Shown here: positions 10,929 through 20,104 of the stretch, one piece after another
How the letters are laid out: every line of letters begins with the position of its first letter
Numbering within the stretch: the stretch's first letter is position 1
DNA from: an uncultured Clostridia bacterium
GTDB lineage: Bacteria; Bacillota; Clostridia; Oscillospirales; Acutalibacteraceae
Direction of reading: 5' to 3'
DNA: 47,405 nt
NCBI GenBank assembly: GCA_947632385.1
Contig: CANRPD010000014.1
Span: 1-47,405, forward strand
Notes under the pieces: model-generated
What the model was told of the DNA's origin: nothing
What the model saw: the letters and a program-made list of their open reading frames with translations, nothing else
Database searches by the model: none
Program-made: the position numbers and the translations under genes

Positions 10929-12824
10929 ATGCCGAAAATTCAGGTCCTCGATAAGCATGTGGCTGAACTAATCGCTGCTGGTGAAGTGGTGGAACGTCCT
11001 TCGTCGGTGATCAAGGAGCTCGTTGAAAATGCAGTGGATGCCGGTGCCAGCGTGATCACGGTAGAGATCCAGCACGGCGGCGTGACCTTTATGCGGGTGA
11101 CCGACAACGGATGCGGGATCGCCCCGGAAGATGTGCCCGTCGCTTTTCTGCGCCATGCGACCAGCAAGATCGGGGACAGGGAAGACCTGGATGCGATCGC
11201 GACTCTTGGGTTTCGCGGCGAAGCCCTGGCTTCGATTTCTGCCGTTGCCCATGTAGAGCTGCTGACCCGAACCCCTCAGGCGGCCACCGGAGTACGGTAC
11301 ACCTGCGGGGGAGAAGAGCAGCCTACGATCCAGGAAGCAGGGTGCCCCGTGGGGACCACGATTTTGGTGAAGGATCTGTTTTACAATACGCCTGCACGTA
11401 TGAAGTTTTTAAAAAAGGATACAACGGAAGGGAACTCGGTAGCGGGCGTCCTGGATAAAATGGCCCTTTCCCATCCGGAGATCTCTTTTCGCTTTATCCG
11501 AGACGGCAAGGAAACCCTGCGTACGCCGGGGGACAATCAGTTATCCTCTGCGGTTTACGGCGTTTTTGGCAAAGAGTTTCTCAATACGTTGATCCCTGTG
11601 GAGTATGAATACGAACATGTCCGAGTAAGCGGGTATGTTTCTCTGCCCACAGCCAGCCGGCCCAATCGCTCCATGCAGAACTTTTTTATCAACGGAAGGT
11701 ATGTTCGCAGTCGTACGGCGATGGCAGCCGTGGAGGAAGCGTATAAAGGGTCTATTATGACCGGCAAATTTCCGGCGTGCGTGTTGCACTTGTCACTGGC
11801 TTTTGGCGTGGTGGATGTCAATGTGCACCCCGCCAAGCTGGAAGTGCGATTTGTCAACGAACGGCCGATCTTTGATGCGGTGTATCATGCTGTGCGGTCA
11901 GCTTTGAATACCGGCGACCAACCCAAGGTCATGGCCTTCAAGCGGCCGATAGTCCATCCCTATGCACCGGCGCCTGAAACAGGAAGTCAATTGGAGATGC
12001 CTCCACCCGTTCCCACTGAAAAACCTTCTTTTCGGGTGCAGCCGGTCCATCGAGACGTTCCGCTCCGGGACAGCGGGTCGGAGAAAAAGGATTTCTTTGC
12101 TTTTGCACAGATGGCTTTGGAGGAGGACGAGTCCTCTGATCAACTCCCCTCGGCGGTTCGTTCGTTGGAAGAACAGAAGCCCGTGCCTTCCGCTGCAGAG
12201 GAGAATGGATCTCAGGAGCCTTCAAATTCTCAGCCCCTCTCCTTTACGAAAGCGTTTCATTCCAGGATCATTGGGGAAGCGTTCGGTACGTATATCCTGG
12301 TGGAATACAGTGACAGCGAACTGATGCTGATCGACAAGCATGCGGCTCATGAGCGTTTGCTGTACGAACAGTTGAAGGCCTCCGGAGTGGAAACTGGCGC
12401 GCAGAACTTGATCGAACCGGTCCCAGTGACGCTGAGCAAAGAGGAATATACGGCTGTGCTACAAAACGCGCAGCAGTTGACCGAGGCAGGATTTGAGATC
12501 GAAGATTTCGGGACGGGCACCGTCATCGTCCGGAGCATTCCCATGGTGCTGGACGGTCAGGACGCGGCGGACACGGTCATGGAGATCGCCGGGTATCTGG
12601 CAGATTTGAAGAAGGACATCACCCCGGAGCACTTGGATTGGGTGTATCACAATGTCGCCTGCCGTGCCGCCATGAAAGCCGGAGATCATACCAATCCGGA
12701 GATGTTGGTTTCCTTGGCGGAGCAGCTGGAACGTAATCCACAGGTGCGGTACTGCCCCCATGGCCGTCCGGTATACGTTGTGATCAAGCGGCGGGACCTT
12801 GAACGACAGTTTGGCAGGGTGTAA
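10929..12824 (+). CDS. mutL: DNA mismatch repair protein MutL
   Basis: About 631 residues. The GHKL ATPase N-terminus has IAAGEVVERPSSVIKELVEN, DNGCGI and TLGFRGEAL. The C-terminal domain has DKHAAHERLLYE, close to the DQHA-x2-E-x4-E metal site of endonuclease-active MutL, plus CPHGRP near the end. So it should nick DNA, as expected in bacteria lacking MutH. The linker (about residues 330-430) is Pro/Ser/Glu-rich. The ATG at 10929 gives the usual MutL N-terminus (MPKIQVLDKHVAELIAAGE); a GTG at 10923 is also in frame and nearer the AGAGAGG at 10911-10917. Confidence 0.97.
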   Translation: MPKIQVLDKHVAELIAAGEVVERPSSVIKELVENAVDAGASVITVEIQHGGVTFMRVTDNGCGIAPEDVPVAFLRHATSKIGDREDLDAIATLGFRGEALASISAVAHVELLTRTPQAATGVRYTCGGEEQPTIQEAGCPVGTTILVKDLFYNTPARMKFLKKDTTEGNSVAGVLDKMALSHPEISFRFIRDGKETLRTPGDNQLSSAVYGVFGKEFLNTLIPVEYEYEHVRVSGYVSLPTASRPNRSMQNFFINGRYVRSRTAMAAVEEAYKGSIMTGKFPACVLHLSLAFGVVDVNVHPAKLEVRFVNERPIFDAVYHAVRSALNTGDQPKVMAFKRPIVHPYAPAPETGSQLEMPPPVPTEKPSFRVQPVHRDVPLRDSGSEKKDFFAFAQMALEEDESSDQLPSAVRSLEEQKPVPSAAEENGSQEPSNSQPLSFTKAFHSRIIGEAFGTYILVEYSDSELMLIDKHAAHERLLYEQLKASGVETGAQNLIEPVPVTLSKEEYTAVLQNAQQLTEAGFEIEDFGTGTVIVRSIPMVLDGQDAADTVMEIAGYLADLKKDITPEHLDWVYHNVACRAAMKAGDHTNPEMLVSLAEQLERNPQVRYCPHGRPVYVVIKRRDLERQFGRV

Positions 12825-12825
12825 T

Positions 12826-13800
12826 ATGTCGCAACAGGGAAAAAAACGGGTCATCGCGGTCGTAGGCCCCACTGCTTCGGGAAAGACGGCACTGGGCGTG
12901 GCCTTGGCCAGGCAGTTTGACGGGGAGATCATTTCCTGCGATTCCATGCAGATCTACCGTGGACTGCCCATCGGCACAGCTCAGCCGTCTGCGGACGAAC
13001 GAATGGGTGTGCCCTGTCATCTGTTGGGATGCATCGATCCGAGCATGCCATTTTCCGTTTCCGACTTCGTGGCTCTTGCAGGAAACTGTATCGACGAGAT
13101 CTGCTCCCGAAACAGACTTCCTCTGTTAGTGGGGGGGACAGGCTTATATGTACGCTCTCTGCTGCGAGGTTTCGTTTTTCACGAGGAGGCGCAGGATGAT
13201 GCGCTGCGTCGTGAGCTCTTTCAGCGCGCTGACCTGCCGGATGGACCTCAAAAGTTGTTTGCAGAACTGGAAAGGGTAGACCCTGTTTCTGCGGCAAACA
13301 TTCATCCCCATAATGTGAAACGGGTCATTCGTGCTTTGGAATACTGGAAGCTCACGGGAGAACCCTTCTCCAATCAAGCAGAACGCTCCAGAACGCTGGA
13401 AACGCCCTACCGGCATCTGATCCTTTGCCTGGCGTTTCGAGACCGCCAACGGCTGTACAAACGAATCGACGGCCGGGTGGATGCGATGCTGGAACAGGGG
13501 TTGTTGAAAGAGGCGGAAATGGTCTATCGGTTGTATGCGGAAACGCCGACGGCTGCTCAAGCCATCGGATACAAAGAATTCTTTCCCTATTTTGCCGGAG
13601 ACCTTTCTTTGGCCCAAGCGGTGGAGGATGTCAAGCGCGAGAGCCGCCGGTATGCCAAACGGCAGATCACCTGGTTCCATCGAGAACCGGATGCCCAGTT
13701 CGTCTACTGTGACGACTTTGCCCAACCGGAGGACTTGGTGGGGCACTGTGCTTGTCTGCTGCGTGTTTTTTTGAGAACGGAGGACGACCATGATCAGTAA
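12826..13800 (+). CDS. miaA: tRNA dimethylallyltransferase MiaA
   Basis: 324 residues. It transfers a dimethylallyl group to A37 of tRNA, making the i6A substrate of MiaB. The P-loop GPTASGKTALG lies at the N-terminus, followed by the substrate motif SCDSMQIYRG and the segment LLVGGTGLYVRSL. The ATG at 12826 is one base after the mutL stop and is preceded by GGCAGGG. The frame extends upstream to 12799, but that part lies inside mutL. The 3' end overlaps the next gene by 11 nt. Confidence 0.97.
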   Translation: MSQQGKKRVIAVVGPTASGKTALGVALARQFDGEIISCDSMQIYRGLPIGTAQPSADERMGVPCHLLGCIDPSMPFSVSDFVALAGNCIDEICSRNRLPLLVGGTGLYVRSLLRGFVFHEEAQDDALRRELFQRADLPDGPQKLFAELERVDPVSAANIHPHNVKRVIRALEYWKLTGEPFSNQAERSRTLETPYRHLILCLAFRDRQRLYKRIDGRVDAMLEQGLLKEAEMVYRLYAETPTAAQAIGYKEFFPYFAGDLSLAQAVEDVKRESRRYAKRQITWFHREPDAQFVYCDDFAQPEDLVGHCACLLRVFLRTEDDHDQ

Positions 13801-15088
13801 AAAGCTTCAGCGTGCCGGTGCGGCTGTACTCATCGTTTTGGTCGTTTGGTTCGTGGGGTATCAGATGTATCGGGCCGGACATCGCGGTATCGTGACGGAG
13901 CTTGCTATGTACGGCTCGGTCTCCAATGTGCTGCAGGTGGATGGGTACATGATCCGTGGAGAGCAGGTCATTTCAGAACAGCCCTCCGGAGTGCTGGACT
14001 ATCGCATAGCGGACGGTTCACGGGTGGCAAAGGGCGGTGTGATCGCTGATGTATTTTCCAGCGAAAACGACGCGGCGGACCAAAATCGCATTCGTCAGCT
14101 GGACCGCGAGATCAACCTGTTGGAAGAACTTTCGCGCCCCACAGACCTTTTTTCGGTGACCCCATCCATGGTCAACACGCAGATCTACCAGACGGTAGAC
14201 GGCCTGTTGAGCGAGGCCCGAAACAATGACTTTTCCAGAATGGAGGACCTCAAGGAAGATCTGCTTTTGAGCCTCAACCGAAAGCAACTTATTATCGGAG
14301 AAGAATCGGCCGAAGACTATGCCCAGCAGATCCATTCTTTGACGGTGCAGAGAGACGGATTGGCAGCTTCTGCCGGGCAGGCGATCCGCAGCGTGACCGC
14401 TCCCAGAGCCGGTTATTTTGTCAACTCTGTGGATGGATTTGAAGGCAGCGTGTCTATGGATGAGGCTGAGAATCTGACCCCCACTCAGGTGGAGGAGCTG
14501 TTGGCGTCCTCGCCCGGGGAACAGGATGGGATCGGAAAAATCTGTTCGGAATTCGTTTGGTATATCGCCTGTGTCATTCCGGAAGAAGAGATGTGGCGTT
14601 TTGAGGAAGTCGACCAGGTAGAACTGAGCATTCCCTTCGCCAGCTCGGAAGCCTTATCGGCTACGGTCGCGGCGATCAACCCAGATGGAAGTGGCCAGAA
14701 AAATGCGGTGATCTTCAAATGCTCTTCCATGGATCCCGGGCTCCTTTCTGTTCGCAAAGCGGATGTACTCGTCAATGTGCAGACCTACTCCGGTGTGCTG
14801 GTGCGGGAAAGCGCGTTGCGGTTTTGTGATGTGACCTATTATGACTACGATGACAACGGAACTCCCAGGGAAAAAGTAGCTGAGAATGTCAAGGGCGTAT
14901 ATGTGCTCAACGGACGACAGTTGGAGTTTGTTCAGGTTTTTTCTGAGCGCACCGTCAACGGGTACGCCATTTGCAAGACGGAACTGGATGACGATGAACA
15001 AGCCATGCTCGTCACGGAACACACGATACGGCTATACGACAATGTTGTGACAGAAGGGACGGATCTGTATGACGGAAAACCCATTTGA
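13790..15088 (+). CDS. HlyD-like membrane-anchored protein in the divisome cluster
   Basis: 432 residues. A short basic cytoplasmic tail and one membrane helix (about residues 10-27) are followed by a large extracytoplasmic part. A biotinyl-lipoyl-like half-motif, EQPSGVLDYRIADGSRVAKG, then a coiled-coil-rich stretch (about 95-200) and a second beta-rich half around YIACVIPEEE resemble HlyD/periplasmic adaptor proteins. No ABC or RND partner is adjacent. Instead it overlaps miaA (11 nt) and yggS (20 nt) and precedes sepF, a position suggesting a cell-envelope or division role; that is inference. The ribosome binding site is GGAGG just before the ATG. Family call fairly sure, function unknown. 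Confidence 0.7.
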   Translation: MISKKLQRAGAAVLIVLVVWFVGYQMYRAGHRGIVTELAMYGSVSNVLQVDGYMIRGEQVISEQPSGVLDYRIADGSRVAKGGVIADVFSSENDAADQNRIRQLDREINLLEELSRPTDLFSVTPSMVNTQIYQTVDGLLSEARNNDFSRMEDLKEDLLLSLNRKQLIIGEESAEDYAQQIHSLTVQRDGLAASAGQAIRSVTAPRAGYFVNSVDGFEGSVSMDEAENLTPTQVEELLASSPGEQDGIGKICSEFVWYIACVIPEEEMWRFEEVDQVELSIPFASSEALSATVAAINPDGSGQKNAVIFKCSSMDPGLLSVRKADVLVNVQTYSGVLVRESALRFCDVTYYDYDDNGTPREKVAENVKGVYVLNGRQLEFVQVFSERTVNGYAICKTELDDDEQAMLVTEHTIRLYDNVVTEGTDLYDGKPI

Positions 15089-15800
15089 AGACCGGATCGC
15101 ATGCTTTGACAACAATTATCCCCGGGTGCGGGAAGAATTGGCCCGTGCGGCAGAACGTTCCGGCAGGAGACCCGAAGAGATCACTCTTCTTGCCGCCACA
15201 AAGACGGTTCCATTGCCAGTGGTTTGCCATGCGATCGACCAAGGGATCCGCTGTATTGGCGAAAATCGGGTCCAAGAGCTGCTGGAGAAATCCGATGGGA
15301 TCGACCGGAGTCGTTGCGACGTGCAGTTTATAGGACGGCTGCAAACGAATAAGGTGAAATTCCTTCCGAAAAGGGTCAGCTGTATTCAGTCGGTGGATAG
15401 TTTGCGGCTGGCTGCGGAAATCTCTCGGCTTTGCCAAGCTGAGAAGATCCGGATGGACGTTTTGGTGGAGGTGAACATTGGAAGAGAGGAGAGTAAAGGG
15501 GGCATCCTGCCCGAAGCGCTCCTGGCTTTTATCGATCAGATTCGAGAATTTCCCGGGATCCATGTGTCCGGCTTGATGGCGATTCCGCCGGTTTCCGACT
15601 CTGTTTCCCAAAAACTAAAAAATTTTTCTGCAATGAGACAATATTATGTTGACATCGCGTCCAAAAAAATGGATAATGTTTTTATGGATTGTTTGTCAAT
15701 GGGTATGTCCGATGATTTTTCTCAGGCGATCCAATGCGGAGCGACTATGGTTCGGGTCGGTTCAGCTCTGTTTGGGGCGCGAAAGTACGCAGCCCGATAA
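15069..15800 (+). CDS. yggS: YggS/YlmE family PLP homeostasis protein
   Basis: 243 residues, the usual length for the fold-type III pyridoxal-phosphate-binding protein called YggS, YlmE or PLPBP, which buffers PLP and has no confirmed enzymatic reaction. The PLP lysine lies in TLLAATKTVPL. The motifs IGENRVQELLEK, HFIG-like VQFIGRLQTNKVK, SMGMSDDFSQAI and the C-terminal VRVGSALFGAR are present. It overlaps the HlyD-like gene by 20 nt and precedes sepF by 14 nt, the same order as ylmE-sepF in Bacillus. Confidence 0.95.
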   Translation: MTENPFEDRIACFDNNYPRVREELARAAERSGRRPEEITLLAATKTVPLPVVCHAIDQGIRCIGENRVQELLEKSDGIDRSRCDVQFIGRLQTNKVKFLPKRVSCIQSVDSLRLAAEISRLCQAEKIRMDVLVEVNIGREESKGGILPEALLAFIDQIREFPGIHVSGLMAIPPVSDSVSQKLKNFSAMRQYYVDIASKKMDNVFMDCLSMGMSDDFSQAIQCGATMVRVGSALFGARKYAAR

Positions 15801-15814
15801 AGGGAGGTTTTTTG

Positions 15815-16300
15815 ATGGCAGGTTTTCGTGATAAACTTCAAAGGTTGATCCGACCGCCGGATGATGAAGTGGAAGAATACTATGAGGAGGAAGAAGACTC
15901 CGGTGGGTTTGAGGAATCGGATGAGGAGCTTCCTTCTGTGCGTAAGCCGCTGTCCTTTTCTAGTTTTTCATCCCGGACTGAGAACCGGTCAGAACGATCT
16001 TCTTCTGCGCCAAAAAAGACTCAAGGCTCCGTTCGCGTCTATAAGCCGACATCGTTTAGTGAAGATACCCGGGCCATTGCGGACGATCTGATCAAAAGGT
16101 ATACGGTGGTGCTCATTTTGGACCGGGCGGACAAAGAGAACTCCCGGAGGATCGTGGATTTTTTGAGTGGCGTTACCTATGCCAACCAGGGCACCTTGAA
16201 GTTGGTCGCGGCCAACACGGTGGTCATTACGCCCTATAACGTGGACCTTTCCGTGGACGACCTGATGGACGACTTGGATAACGGAAGTGTGTATTTTTAA
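15815..16300 (+). CDS. sepF: cell division protein SepF
   Basis: 161 residues. SepF binds the membrane with its N-terminal amphipathic helix (MAGFRDKLQRLI here) and bundles FtsZ filaments. An acidic, Ser-rich linker (about residues 17-65) is followed by the conserved SepF core with VYKPTSFSEDTRAIADDL, VVLILDRADKENSRRIVDFL and the final GTLKLVAANTVVITP. The ATG at 15815 has AGGGAGG 7 nt upstream; the longer frame to 15734 shadows yggS. ylmG, which usually follows sepF in Bacillus, is absent. Confidence 0.95.
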   Translation: MAGFRDKLQRLIRPPDDEVEEYYEEEEDSGGFEESDEELPSVRKPLSFSSFSSRTENRSERSSSAPKKTQGSVRVYKPTSFSEDTRAIADDLIKRYTVVLILDRADKENSRRIVDFLSGVTYANQGTLKLVAANTVVITPYNVDLSVDDLMDDLDNGSVYF

Positions 16301-16302
16301 CT

Positions 16303-17049
16303 ATGTCCAGGCGGGATGACGGACTATTGGCTGCCCGTGTACAGGATCTTTTGCATCAGGCCCAACATAGACCGGCTTTTTTGGGCTTTTTGGACGAAAC
16401 ACAGGCGGCGACTTGTGAGGATGTCCTGGCCCGCGCTGCTCCCGGTGCAGTGTTGCTATGGGGTGGATATCCCGATGCGGAACGGAAGATAGCGGGCGTG
16501 TTCCCGGATTATCTGGAGCCGATGCCGGAAATGTTTCCCATTGCGCCTATCACCTTTACCTTTCGCAAAGAAGATTCCCTGTCCCATCGGGATTTTCTGG
16601 GCAGCCTGACGGCCCTGGGCGTTGAGCGGGACAGCATCGGAGATATCCTGGTTGGAAAGGGCAGATGTGTGGTTTTTGTCCGAAAAGAGTTGGAGCGCTA
16701 TTTCCTTGAGAATGTAACAAAGATTGGCCGGGTCGGTGTCAGTGGTTTTCCCGGCGCTGAGGAACCGCTGCCTCTGGAGAGAGAGTTCCAGGTGATGACT
16801 GGCGTCGTTGCTTCCCAGCGATTGGACTGTATGGTCGCCTTCCTGTGCCGGATCAGCAGGGAAAAGGCCGCAGGGTTGATCACTGCTGGACTGGTGATGC
16901 GCAATCATCGGGAAACGCTTTCCGTTTCGGAACGGCTCAATGAAGGAGATTCGATTTCGGTTCGGGGAAGCGGGAAGTTTATTATAGATCGTTTGGGTCC
17001 CTTCACTGCTAAGGGTCGATTGTCTGTAAGCTGTAGGAAATTCAAATAA
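16303..17049 (+). CDS. ylmH: YlmH family S4-domain RNA-binding protein
   Basis: 248 residues, with an N-terminal region typical of YlmH (AVLLWGGYPDAERKIAGVFP) and a C-terminal S4 RNA-binding domain containing RLDCMVAFLCRISREKAAGLI and GDSISVRGSGKF. YlmH is reported to act in ribosome rescue and quality control in Bacillus. It starts 2 nt after the sepF stop and ends 13 nt before divIVA, the conserved order. Confidence 0.93.
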   Translation: MSRRDDGLLAARVQDLLHQAQHRPAFLGFLDETQAATCEDVLARAAPGAVLLWGGYPDAERKIAGVFPDYLEPMPEMFPIAPITFTFRKEDSLSHRDFLGSLTALGVERDSIGDILVGKGRCVVFVRKELERYFLENVTKIGRVGVSGFPGAEEPLPLEREFQVMTGVVASQRLDCMVAFLCRISREKAAGLITAGLVMRNHRETLSVSERLNEGDSISVRGSGKFIIDRLGPFTAKGRLSVSCRKFK

Positions 17050-17062
17050 GGGGGAAATATCC

Positions 17063-18079
17063 ATGTTGACCGTCAAAGAGATCAATGAAGTGAGTTTTGG
17101 GAAGGCTGGTTTTTCCGGATATAAGCCGGAAGATGTGGATCGGTTTATCGATGAGGTCGCTGAGGCCTTTCAAGAGCTGGAGAACGAACGAGACGATGCG
17201 TTGAACCGTTTACGGAGCCTCACCGAGGAAAACACTGCTCTTACTTCCAAGAATACGGAATTGCAGGAAAAACTGTCTGTTCTTGCTCAGCGGATCGAAG
17301 CATACCGGGTTGAGGAGGACAGCATCAAGAACGCCATCATCAGTGCTCAAAAATTGGCAAAACAATCCATTCAAGAGGCACAAGACAAGGCAAAGGCCAT
17401 CGTGGAAGAGGCTGAGACCCATGCCAAGCAGATCGTTGAGAACGCCAAAATGGACAATTACAAGGTGATCCAAAGTTATGCAGCCCAAACGGAGGGCAAG
17501 CGGGAAGAGCTGGAAGAGATGAAACGGCAGGTTTCTGCATTCCGTACTTCCTTGATGGAAATGTATAAAAAGCATTTGGAGTGTATCGACCATATTCCGA
17601 GCTTTCGGCAAAAAGAACGTGTAGAGACCCCTTCGATGCCAGAGCCGGAACCAGTTGTAGCAGTAAAAGAGGCTCCTGTTTCCGCTCCTTCTGAACCTGA
17701 ACAGCAGGCTTCCACCAAAGAGCAGCAGAAACAACAGCCCGAGCCGCAGGAGGATCTTCCTGTTCAGCGGGTCCAGACGCAAGCCTCTCAGCCCGCACCC
17801 GAAAAAAACAATCGGCCGACTACGCGTCAGCAGGTTCCGCCTCCGGAAGAAGAACCGCAAATAACGATCAATGATCGGGTAGACTATACAAGGGAGCAGG
17901 TGCGGCCCAGTCCTGCAGTGGATGATTTTCCCGAGGAAGACGACCTGACTGAAGTCGGGATCGATATCCGTTCCTATACCAATATTCCGGAGACGCTGCA
18001 GAAGGAAAAGCAGAATCATTACAGTACTCTGGAGTTCGGCGATGGTGTCGATTTGGGAAACCGTCGCAAGAAAAAATAA
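17063..18079 (+). CDS. divIVA: DivIVA family cell-pole/division protein
   Basis: 338 residues. The N-terminal DivIVA membrane-binding domain is clear (INEVSFGKAGFSGYKPEDVDRF) and is followed by a coiled coil to about residue 165. The rest is a long Pro/Gln/Glu-rich, probably disordered tail with a short acidic patch (FPEEDDLTEVGIDIRSY), making it about twice the length of the Bacillus protein. It should mark curved membrane at septa and poles. The ribosome binding site AAGGGGGA lies upstream of the ATG. The tail may recruit clade-specific partners; that is inference. Confidence 0.94.
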   Translation: MLTVKEINEVSFGKAGFSGYKPEDVDRFIDEVAEAFQELENERDDALNRLRSLTEENTALTSKNTELQEKLSVLAQRIEAYRVEEDSIKNAIISAQKLAKQSIQEAQDKAKAIVEEAETHAKQIVENAKMDNYKVIQSYAAQTEGKREELEEMKRQVSAFRTSLMEMYKKHLECIDHIPSFRQKERVETPSMPEPEPVVAVKEAPVSAPSEPEQQASTKEQQKQQPEPQEDLPVQRVQTQASQPAPEKNNRPTTRQQVPPPEEEPQITINDRVDYTREQVRPSPAVDDFPEEDDLTEVGIDIRSYTNIPETLQKEKQNHYSTLEFGDGVDLGNRRKKK

Positions 18080-18104
18080 GGTGTCGCTCAAAGGAGAAGT
18101 TGAT

Positions 18105-18605
18105 TTGAGATCAAAGCTCCGTTCACATTTTGCGATCGTACTTGCCTTGATTGCTGCGGCTGTTTTACTGGCCATTGATCAGGCTACCAAATTTTTTGTG
18201 CTGCGTGATCTTCAGTCGAAAGGACCGTTCTCCGTAATCGCAGGTTTTCTAGAGCTGGTGTACGTGGAGAATTCCGGTGCAGCGTTTGGCCTGTTCCAAA
18301 ACAACGTACTGGTTCTTTCCATTGTTGCCATTGCAGTCACCATAACGCTTGTTTTTCTGTTGGTCTTTTACCGTAGCCATACAGCATGGAGCCTTCTAGC
18401 CGGAGCCATGCTGCTGGCTGGTGGGATTGGCAACATCATTGATCGGATCCGTTTTGGATTTGTTGTGGACTTCATTCACGTCTTGTTTTTCCCCTTTATT
18501 TTTAATTTTGCCGATTGTTGTATTACGGTTGGAACCGTTTGTTTTGTGATACACGTTCTGCTTGTTTCTCACAGAGAGCACGGGAAGGGGAACGACGACG
18601 GATGA
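18105..18605 (+). CDS. lspA: signal peptidase II (lipoprotein signal peptidase)
   Basis: 166 residues with four predicted membrane helices. LspA cleaves the signal peptide of diacylglyceryl-modified prolipoproteins. The conserved blocks are AIDQATKFFVLRDL, VENSGAAFGLF, GNIIDRIRFGFVVDFIHV (catalytic Asp in VVDF) and FNFADCCITVG (second catalytic Asp). The TTG at 18105 is chosen because AAGGAG at 18091-18096 lies 8 nt upstream; a GTG at 18081 is possible but too close to the divIVA stop. Its stop overlaps the rluD start as ATGA. ileS, often next to divIVA, is missing. Confidence 0.95.
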   Translation: MRSKLRSHFAIVLALIAAAVLLAIDQATKFFVLRDLQSKGPFSVIAGFLELVYVENSGAAFGLFQNNVLVLSIVAIAVTITLVFLLVFYRSHTAWSLLAGAMLLAGGIGNIIDRIRFGFVVDFIHVLFFPFIFNFADCCITVGTVCFVIHVLLVSHREHGKGNDDG

Positions 18606-19531
18606 GTACCCAACGGGATATTGTGGTGGAAGAAGTTGGCACCAGGCTGGATAAGCTGCTGGCCGAACAGTTGTCAGAAATGACGCGGTCCTCTATTCAG
18701 AAACTGTTTGAAGATGGAATGGTCACCTGTGGCGGTGTCGTTCTGCAAAAAAGTGCCAAGCTGGCTCCCGGCGATGTCGTACACGTGCAAATACCGGATC
18801 CGCAGCAGATGGATCTGCTGCCGGAGAATATTCCGTTGTCTATCCCCTATGAGGACGACGACCTTTTGGTGGTGGAAAAACCCAAGGGGATGGTTGTACA
18901 TCCTGCAGCAGGGAATTACAGTGGCACTTTGGTCAATGCCCTGCTGTATCACTGTGGGTCGTCTCTGTCCGGGATCAACGGCGTAATGCGGCCTGGTATC
19001 GTGCACCGCATTGACAAAGACACTAGTGGGCTGTTGTTGGTTGCGAAAAACGATTTTGCTCATACCTGCCTTGCGGAACAGATCAAGACGCATTCTGTTG
19101 TACGAGAATATAGTGCTGTGGTCTACGGAAACCTCCGCGAGGAGGAAGGTACGGTCGATTTGCCCATCGGAAGGCACCCGATGGAACGAAAAAAAATGGC
19201 CATCATCCCGGAAAATGCACGGAATCCCGGACGGCATGCGGTGACACATTTTCACGTTGTTCAGCGCTTTCGAGGGTTTACTCAGCTGACACTGCGTTTG
19301 GAAACGGGACGGACCCATCAGATCCGTGTGCACATGGCTGCTTTGGGACATCCCGTGGCAGGGGATCCCGTATATGGGCCGAAAAAAGTGATCTCATCCT
19401 TATGTGGGCAATGTTTGCATGCAGGGCTCATTGGGTTTGTGCATCCGCGAACCGGAGAATATATGGAATTCTTCGCACCCCTGCCGGATTATTTCGTTGA
19501 TTTTCTAGCACATCTGGAAGCTTTAACATAG
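18602..19531 (+). CDS. rluD: RluA/RluD family 23S rRNA pseudouridine synthase
   Basis: 309 residues. An N-terminal S4 domain (GTRLDKLLAEQL) precedes a pseudouridine synthase domain with the catalytic Asp in HRIDKDTSGLLLVAK. The later motifs ETGRTHQIRVHMAALGHPVAGDPVYG are typical of RluA-type enzymes. It overlaps lspA by 4 nt, as in many Firmicutes. The exact target uridines (RluD-type 1911/1915/1917 or others) cannot be fixed from sequence reading alone. Confidence 0.94.
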   Translation: MSTQRDIVVEEVGTRLDKLLAEQLSEMTRSSIQKLFEDGMVTCGGVVLQKSAKLAPGDVVHVQIPDPQQMDLLPENIPLSIPYEDDDLLVVEKPKGMVVHPAAGNYSGTLVNALLYHCGSSLSGINGVMRPGIVHRIDKDTSGLLLVAKNDFAHTCLAEQIKTHSVVREYSAVVYGNLREEEGTVDLPIGRHPMERKKMAIIPENARNPGRHAVTHFHVVQRFRGFTQLTLRLETGRTHQIRVHMAALGHPVAGDPVYGPKKVISSLCGQCLHAGLIGFVHPRTGEYMEFFAPLPDYFVDFLAHLEALT

Positions 19532-19540
19532 GGGGCAGGT

Positions 19541-20053
19541 ATGGACCAAGAGGAAAAGATATCTGAAGCGAGTGAGGCTTCCTCCAATCTTGAGCAGGGA
19601 AAGGCAGAAGAAACTGAACCGAAACAGCAACATGACCGCTTTTTCTTTGTTGCGGCTGCTGGAATTGCGTTTTGTATTTTGCTTGCCTGTTATTATGCTG
19701 GCCAGCCAATCTCGATTTGGAATGTCAATGTTTCTGCAGCACCTCAGGTGAATTCGTCGGTGGGGTCTGGACTGGATGCGCTTTCGCCCACCGAGGATGA
19801 CTGGAATGAGGGACCATGGGAGCACATTCAGACTGAAACGGAAGAACCGCTGGAAGCAAACAGTATCGATCTCAATACGGCAGACAGCGATCAACTGGAT
19901 CGATTGCCAGGAATAGGTCAAGAGCTGGCGCAACGGATCATGACCTATCGGGAGCAAAGCGGTGGCTTTTCTTCTGTGGAAGACCTTTTGAATGTGGATG
20001 GGATCGGGGAAAAGACTCTGCAAAAAATATCCGAATATGTTTTTGTAAACTAA
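19541..20053 (+). CDS. membrane-anchored ComEA-like helix-hairpin-helix protein
   Basis: 170 residues. An acidic cytoplasmic N-terminus of about 32 residues, one membrane helix (FFFVAAAGIAFCILLACYYAG), an extracytoplasmic linker and a C-terminal helix-hairpin-helix DNA-binding domain (SIDLNTADSDQLDRLPGIG and DLLNVDGIGEKTLQKI). ComEA binds incoming DNA at the surface during natural transformation. comEB, comEC and other competence genes are not nearby. It is the last gene of the train and runs into a strong terminator. A role in DNA uptake is plausible but not shown. Confidence 0.85.
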   Translation: MDQEEKISEASEASSNLEQGKAEETEPKQQHDRFFFVAAAGIAFCILLACYYAGQPISIWNVNVSAAPQVNSSVGSGLDALSPTEDDWNEGPWEHIQTETEEPLEANSIDLNTADSDQLDRLPGIGQELAQRIMTYREQSGGFSSVEDLLNVDGIGEKTLQKISEYVFVN

Positions 20054-20092
20054 ACCCCCAGGCTTTGGGTTGCCCACAAAGCCTGGGGGTTT
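20052..20092. terminator. bidirectional terminator between comEA-like gene and oxidoreductase
   Basis: A perfect 16-bp inverted repeat: the arm at 20052-20067 is complementary to 20077-20092, around a 9-nt loop. It has AAA/TTT ends on both sides and lies between convergent genes. Confidence 0.92.
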
Positions 20093-20104
20093 CCATAACA
20101 TGAA

